Made by a program: the position numbers and the translations under genes. Positions 59,735 through 64,000 of a stretch of 64,000 nt of DNA are shown one piece after another. Position 1 is the first letter of the stretch, and every line of letters starts with the position of its first letter. Source of the stretch: Amaurobius ferox (lineage: Eukaryota > Arthropoda > Arachnida > Araneae > Amaurobiidae); contig OX578144.1 in NCBI GenBank assembly GCA_951213105.1, positions 79,285,801 to 79,349,800 of the forward strand, read 5' to 3'. The notes beneath the pieces were generated by a model. It ran no database searches and had not been told where the DNA came from. It saw nothing but the letters and a program-made list of their open reading frames with translations.

Positions 59735-60482
59735 CCCTTACTGGTTCCCCTTTTACGGTCCCTTTCCCTTATTCTCTTCTCTCTCGTCATTGTAAAATAT
59801 TCCTAAATAATCTGTGGCAAACTTACTTAAACGACTATATCTCTCCCCGTAATCACGACCCGGCCCGTATTCTTTCTTTCCTCCCTTTGGTTGAGCCTTC
59901 TCTTCTTATTTGTAACAGATTTCTTGTTTATTTTATTACCGGACACGACCCGTTCCTTGATTACCTTAAATTCTTTAAGCACAAAACCTCTTCTAACTGT
60001 CCCTGTAATGCTTTTGGTGACGCTGATCACTATGTTTTTTCCTGTCCCTTTTCTAAAAAATTCCACCTCGTCAAACCTTCCCCTGCCCACTCTGCAGCTT
60101 GGTTTTCCGGTGTCCGCAGAAATAAAGTATTAATAAATAAACTGAAGGACTGTATTCAAACTGCGAGAGAGATTTCAAATTCTGTTAAGTGACACTTCTG
60201 TGAGTATTCTCTGCTCTTAATTTTTGGTGATCTATGAATTTCTTAATCCTGTTTTTGCTCTTGGGTTCTCCCCCTTTGGTGTAAGACTCCTTGAATTTCT
60301 TGTGCATTACTTGATTTTAAGTATGTCAGTCTGTCGGATGTTAGTTGTGTGTGATGACCAATGTATTGTGTAAGGATTGTTTGTTGTGTAAAGTTTTACA
60401 CACAGATTAATATGCTTCCCGACCGTCCAAACAGTTACCTTACACCTTTCTGGTAGGTCGGACGGTCTGGGTTTCAACAACA
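59735..60482 (+). mobile_element. 5'-truncated LINE 3' end with hairpin tail (stack element 1)
   Basis: An open frame from 59737 to about 60192 encodes the C-terminus of a LINE pol: WQTYLNDYISP, YFITGHDPFLDYLKFFKHKT, a Cys/His knuckle (NCPCNAFGDADHYVFSCP), ending QTAREISNSVK. After about 230 bp of 3' UTR comes a T1 hairpin and TTTCAACAACA, the same 3' end as the SINEs. Bounded by ACATAAAGCAGCCT at 59721-59734 and 60483-60496. Confidence 0.88.
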
Positions 60483-60496
60483 ACATAAAGCAGCCT

Positions 60497-60554
60497 CCGG
60501 CCACACAAACAGCTACCATAAGCCTTCGGGTTGGTCGTGTGGTCTGGGCCTTCT
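60497..60554 (+). mobile_element. Solo hairpin tail (stack element 2)
   Basis: 58 bp, T2 type: CCGGCCACACAAACAGC ... GCCTTCGGGTTGG ... GTGTGGTCTGGGCCTTCT. The repeat ACATAAAGCAGCCT lies on both sides (60483 and 60555). It starts at the hairpin base. Confidence 0.9.
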
Positions 60555-60568
60555 ACATAAAGCAGCCT

Positions 60569-60628
60569 CCCCGGCCACACAAACAGCAACCATAAGCCTT
60601 CGGGTTGGTCGTGTGGTCTGGGCTTTCT
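60569..60628 (+). mobile_element. Solo hairpin tail (stack element 3)
   Basis: 60 bp, almost identical to the preceding T2 module (CCCCGGCCACACAAACAGC..., GTGTGGTCTGGGCTTTCT), between ACATAAAGCAGCCT copies at 60555 and 60629. Confidence 0.9.
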
Positions 60629-60642
60629 ACATAAAGCAGCCT

Positions 60643-60699
60643 CCGGCTACTCAAGTTACTGCTCATGCCTTAGGGTGAGTCGAGTGGTCTGGGTTTTCG
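60643..60699 (+). mobile_element. Solo hairpin tail (stack element 4)
   Basis: 57 bp of a different type, T3: CCGGCTACTCAAG ... CTCATGCCTTAGGGTGAG ... CGAGTGGTCTGGGTTTTCG. The stem is changed at many bases yet still pairs (GGCTACTC with GAGTGGTC, allowing G-T). Between ACATAAAGCAGCCT copies at 60629 and 60700. Confidence 0.9.
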
Positions 60700-60713
60700 A
60701 CATAAAGCAGCCT

Positions 60714-62102
60714 AGGGCGCGGTAGCCCATTGGTTATCGCGCGGGAATTGCACTCGGTAGGTCCGGGTTCGATTCCCGCTACTGCCAAAACTGCCGCCGT
60801 GTTCACGCGGAGTACGATTACGTTAAACATGTGGATCCGTAAGTCCCTCCGAGAGGTTGGTGGTAGGGGAAAGAGGGTACGGTCCCTGTGGATGTCTCCC
60901 CCACTGGGTTCTGGTTGGTGTCACTAAATTGGATGGCACTTCCCGGCCGTTCAAACGGTTACCTTACACCTTTCTGGTACACCTTTCTGGTACCCGGTCG
61001 TCCATCCTGTTGCTCCAAGTCCTCTGGACGAGCCGGACGGCCTGGGGCTTTCACACCTTTCTGGTACCTTATTAATATTCGTTGGGTTAAGGCCCACTCT
61101 GATATCTCGGGAAATGAGTCAGCGGATAAGTACGCCAAACTTGCTACCTCTTCGGGTTCTCCCTTTTCCATTCCCGTTTTCCCTCCTTAAAAAATTTTGT
61201 AAACAAAATATTTCTCATCATTGGCAAATCTTTCTTAACTCTTATATTTCCGCCCGGATTTCTTCCTTCCTCTCTCTGGTCAATCCCTCCCTCCAAATTA
61301 CTAACAAATATTTAATATATTTTTTAACTGGGCATGGCCCATTTCTAGATTATCTCCATTATTTTAAACATAAATCCACCTCTTGTTGCACCTGCGGTTC
61401 TTTCGGCGATGCCGACCATTTTGTTTTTTCTTGTCCCCATACAAAAAATTTTCATCTTACAAAACCCTCCCGTGCCAATTGCGCAGCCTGGTTCTCGAGA
61501 GTCAGTTCAAATAAATCTTCTATAGATAAAATTAAAAACTGTGTTCTCATTGCTAGAGACATCTCTAATCAAATTTCCTGATCAGCTTGTGAGCCTCTCC
61601 CTTTTCTCCCTTTTGGTCGGTGGTCCCCTGTTGTCCTTTTCCCTGGAGGTGTTACCCTCTCTTTGTATGGTTGCCTTGTTTTGTCTGTGTTTTGTTTTTG
61701 TCTTTGTTTTGTCTGTGCTTTGCTGTGTTTTGATTGTGCCCCGTTTGTTGCTGTTTGTCTTGGTTTAGTTTTTGTTTTTGTTGTATTATTTCTCATTGTG
61801 CACCAGTTGAAGTAACAATTGTTCAAGAATTATTGTAATCCGTTTTAATGTGTCTTTCACTGTTTAAACTTTATATTGTTTCAAAATGTGAAACATATTA
61901 TGTAAACTCTCCTGTAAATTTTTGATTCTCAAAATAAACGCTGCTGGTCCGTCGGACGAAAGCCATGGAAGTTGGGAGTTGGTTTCGGCTAACTCCTTCC
62001 CGGCCGTCCAAATGGATGCTCAAGTCCTTGTTGACGAGCCGGACGGCCTGGGTTTTCAACACTTTTCTGGTACGTCGGACGGTCTGGGTCTTAACAACAA
62101 CA
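60714..62102 (+). mobile_element. SINE-LINE chimera (stack element 5)
   Basis: Starts as a full tRNA-SINE (AGGGCGCGGTAGCCC, B box GGTTCGATTCC, body). Its tail then breaks into mixed hairpins: T1 up to ACACCTTTCTGGTA, the same motif again, a T4 hairpin (CCCGGTCGTCC ... GGACGGCCTGGGG), the motif a third time (61053-61066), and then LINE pol and 3' UTR. It ends in T4 plus half T1 hairpins and CTTAACAACAACA. Bounded by ACATAAAGCAGCCT at 60700 and 62103, with no duplication between the SINE and LINE parts, so it entered as one unit. Confidence 0.85.
61070..61581 (+). pseudogene. LINE pol C-terminus: RNase H end and Cys/His knuckle
   Basis: Begins inside an RNase H domain (IRWVKAHSDISGNESADKYA), shifts frame near 61185, then runs FCKQNISHHWQIFLNSYISA, YFLTGHGPFLDYLHYFKHKS, CTCGSFGDADHFVFSCPH and ends CVLIARDISNQIS. 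It is homologous to the frame at 59737-60192 along its length. An RNase H plus terminal knuckle suggests an I/LOA/R1-like non-LTR element; the clade is inference. A 3' UTR of about 450 bp follows to the hairpin at about 62000. Confidence 0.85.
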
Positions 62103-62116
62103 ACATAAAGCAGCCT

Positions 62117-62564
62117 TTCAACAAGATAGCTAAATATCCAGTCAATGAGGCATGAGTTCAAAAACGTTCGATTCGAGTGTTCACCCGCTGAGAAACCAAT
62201 ACACTTTAGCTTGCATAACAAAAGACCAAAATCAATGCTATCGAAAGCTTTTGTATAAATCCGTATAAACCACAAGTTGAGAACTGTCATCCAAAGCAAG
62301 ACATCCTTTGAGATGCACAACAAAGCAGTGACAGCATTACGCTGTGGCATAAAACACCTAGCTATCCCTGTAAGATGAAGAAAGCATTGTTGTTAAAAAT
62401 GCTTTTAGACTTTGGACATAAAACTGTGAAGTAAGGTGCAGCACCATTGTCGATGCGAGGACTAATATTAAATAGATGGATTTTAGAGAAGACATCTGGC
62501 AAGGAATTGTGCATTGAAAAAAGGTTAACTTCGCCAAGATTGACAAAGGCACCAAAGGAAGCAT
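62117..62564 (-). pseudogene. Old LINE reverse transcriptase, proximal half
   Basis: Minus strand: QKLSIALILVF / KAFDSIDFGLLLCKLKCIGF (palm motif of the KAFDSVNHGLL type) and LIDWIFSYLVERLLYV, where the frame meets the insertion site. Stops and frameshifts throughout. It belongs with 59150-59720. Confidence 0.78.
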
Positions 62565-62639
62565 TAAAAGCTTAATCAGTTCAAAAGATTCTAGGCAATA
62601 AATTTAATGACTTTGTCACGAAGTTCGCAATACTCTGGT

Positions 62640-63329
62640 TTACTCCTTTCTAGCTCAGGAAATAAATTGCTGAGTGGCCTTCGTAAATTTCAGGCATCTG
62701 TGAAATTTTGTTGAAAGGAAACATTAGCAAGAAAAATAGTACACTGGAAGGCAATAACTTATTTCTGTTTGACATTCACATTTATTAAGACATTTTATGC
62801 TATTGAAAATCCCTTACAGAATAAAATTACTTCTGCGTAATTGCCATATTGTTAATAAAAAATTTTTTTTTTTTAAAAATGGACACAAGGCCGTCCATAA
62901 ATTGTTCTTGATACGTAGGTTGTAATTTTGCAGTATGGAAAACCACAGTTGCACGTAAAAAAGTCCCTGAAGGTAACACAAGGGCGTCCTCAAAAATTTG
63001 CAAGACACTCCCACATTGCAAAAACCAGTATCTTGGATGCTGGTACTTGCAATGGGAATGCCTCCGAAATTTTGTGGGACGCCCCTTATAGGCGGGTTTT
63101 GTGATTATGAACTTTAGCTCTGGCCACACGAAGCTACAAAGATAAATTGTAAATGAAATTTATGCCCAGTTTCCACAGAAGCTCGCAGCAATTGTAGCTT
63201 ATAGCAAATTTCTGGCTGCCTTTGCAGATGGCTATTCCATGCTGACGAAAATATAATAAGAGCGAAACTGGTCCCTGGATGCTGGTATCTGCAATGGAAG
63301 TGTTTTCCCAAATTACTACTTTACTGCCC
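62640..63329. other. No gene; short diverged direct repeat
   Basis: CTTGGATGCTGGTACTTGCA (about 63032) and CCTGGATGCTGGTATCTGCA (about 63275) are about 245 bp apart with similar surroundings. The minus-strand frames here are not supported as genes. Confidence 0.4.
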
Positions 63330-63392
63330 TGGCCCTGACTGTCCGGCTCACCCTAAGGTTTAGAGCTAGCTACCCAATGGACGACCGGGAAA
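63330..63392 (-). repeat. Hairpin tail module
   Basis: On the minus strand: CCCGGTCGTCCATTGG ... GGTGAGCCGGACAGTCAGGG, a T4-like stem with an inner stem. Target duplication not resolved. Confidence 0.55.
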
Positions 63393-64000
63393 GGGGGGAT
63401 CTCCTCAGCATAAAGGACAACTGTATTTAAAATAAATAGTAATAATAAAACACTAGGAAATCAACACAACGCATAATAACACGAAGTTACAATTGCTCCA
63501 AGAATGGCCAGGGCAGAAATAACGTCGGAGCGTATCCGCCATAGACAGATTTTAATGCAATGCCTTCTTTCAGTGTTTAGTAAAGGGCACTTTGTCTTAC
63601 TCTCACATAAGATAATTGTAAAAATGTGTTGGATTTTAATTGTATTTGTAATTCTTTCTTGAAAGCACAATTTTCTTGTGAAAAGAAATGTATTTTATAC
63701 CGAATATATAAAATTTCTAGAACATCAAATAGATTAAACAAAATATATTTTAAAAAATTGGTGGAGATTCGCCAAATCCCTGCATATCCTCAGGGAGGGA
63801 AAGAACTGTTTTTTTTTTTAGTTCATTTTTGCAGGTGTTAACGATAGCTATGTCACTTTAACGAGACCTTCCAAACCTCGGAATATATTTTCCCTATTTC
63901 GAAGTATTTGTTCCTTCATTTTTTCCCCCCGCCTTTGGTATTTGCGATTTATCATTCAAGCTGTTGAACAAAATATATTTTTTTTTCTTGTCATTTTCTT
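63393..64000. other. No gene recognised
   Basis: AT-rich right edge of the window, with T-runs and no supported gene. Confidence 0.4.

Larger units (their letters stand above)
59721..62116. repeat. Six copies of one 14-bp target duplication
   Basis: ACATAAAGCAGCCT occurs at 59721, 60483, 60555, 60629, 60700 and 62103, each time exactly at a junction between inserted elements. The bases before each copy differ, so the repeat is not part of the elements. Joining the outer flanks restores the old LINE frame (VERLLYV). Confidence 0.95.

Noticed and set aside
59721..60713. Short direct repeats with spacers of about 58-60 bp, resembling a small CRISPR array
   Set aside because: The repeats are target duplications. 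Spacers are homologous hairpin tails, outer intervals are 748 and 1389 bp, and the genome is eukaryotic.
61541..61826. Frames on both strands over the LINE 3' UTR
   Set aside because: The T/G-rich 3' UTR gives chance open frames; the real pol frame ends at about 61581.

Overview
The window is AT-rich and transposon-dense, with one long intact protein gene. It reads as nuclear DNA of an arthropod, plausibly a spider or other chelicerate. The reasons are an arthropod-like 5S sequence, arthropod-type mariner, hAT and Helitron relics, Pol III-type SINEs, and a ciliary/axonemal gene. The taxon is an inference; nothing here fixes the species.

Layout. 0.4-0.8 kb: near-perfect 196-bp-arm palindrome centred on inverted SINE tails. 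1.9-6.5 kb (minus): intronless 1534-codon CFAP61 homologue, the only convincing host gene. 7-17 kb: hairpin-ended non-autonomous elements (families called H, R1 and K here), SINEs and a mariner-type MITE. 18-24 kb: two minimal SINE/LINE tails with perfect target-site duplications (TSDs), a TTAA element nested in a TTAA element, and a full R1 copy. 24-29 kb: mostly unassigned, with degenerate tandem repeats and a possible 10-nt exon. 29.8-33.1 kb: inverted R1, a decayed Tc1 element and a SINE. 33-39 kb: degenerate tandem arrays with (GT)n and long G runs. 40-43.6 kb: an H copy, a 5S-headed chimeric SINE, a second SINE family and a small MITE. 46.2-54 kb: mariner relic, decayed Helitron Rep/helicase (minus), and a complete-ended hAT fossil. 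55.2-55.9 kb: two SINEs inserted back to back at one target. 57.4-58.3 kb: a second nested TTAA pair. 59.1-62.6 kb: an old LINE reverse transcriptase (minus) hit at one 14-bp site by five successive insertions.

The most unusual signal is one retroposition system seen in several forms. Non-LTR LINE 3' ends, a tRNA-derived SINE, a 5S-headed SINE and solo insertions of about 58 bp all end in the same two-tier hairpin module. The stem sequences differ between types but stay paired, the 3' side keeps TGGG, and the SINE and LINE copies then end in a CAA-rich tail. Several copies have perfect 12-16-bp TSDs that begin with AC. In two places the same target was used repeatedly, leaving three and six copies of the TSD. 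Solo tails start almost exactly at the hairpin base. This suggests the hairpin is the unit recognised by the LINE reverse transcriptase and can move almost alone. Family labels (H, R1, K, T1-T4, A-C) are local to this annotation.
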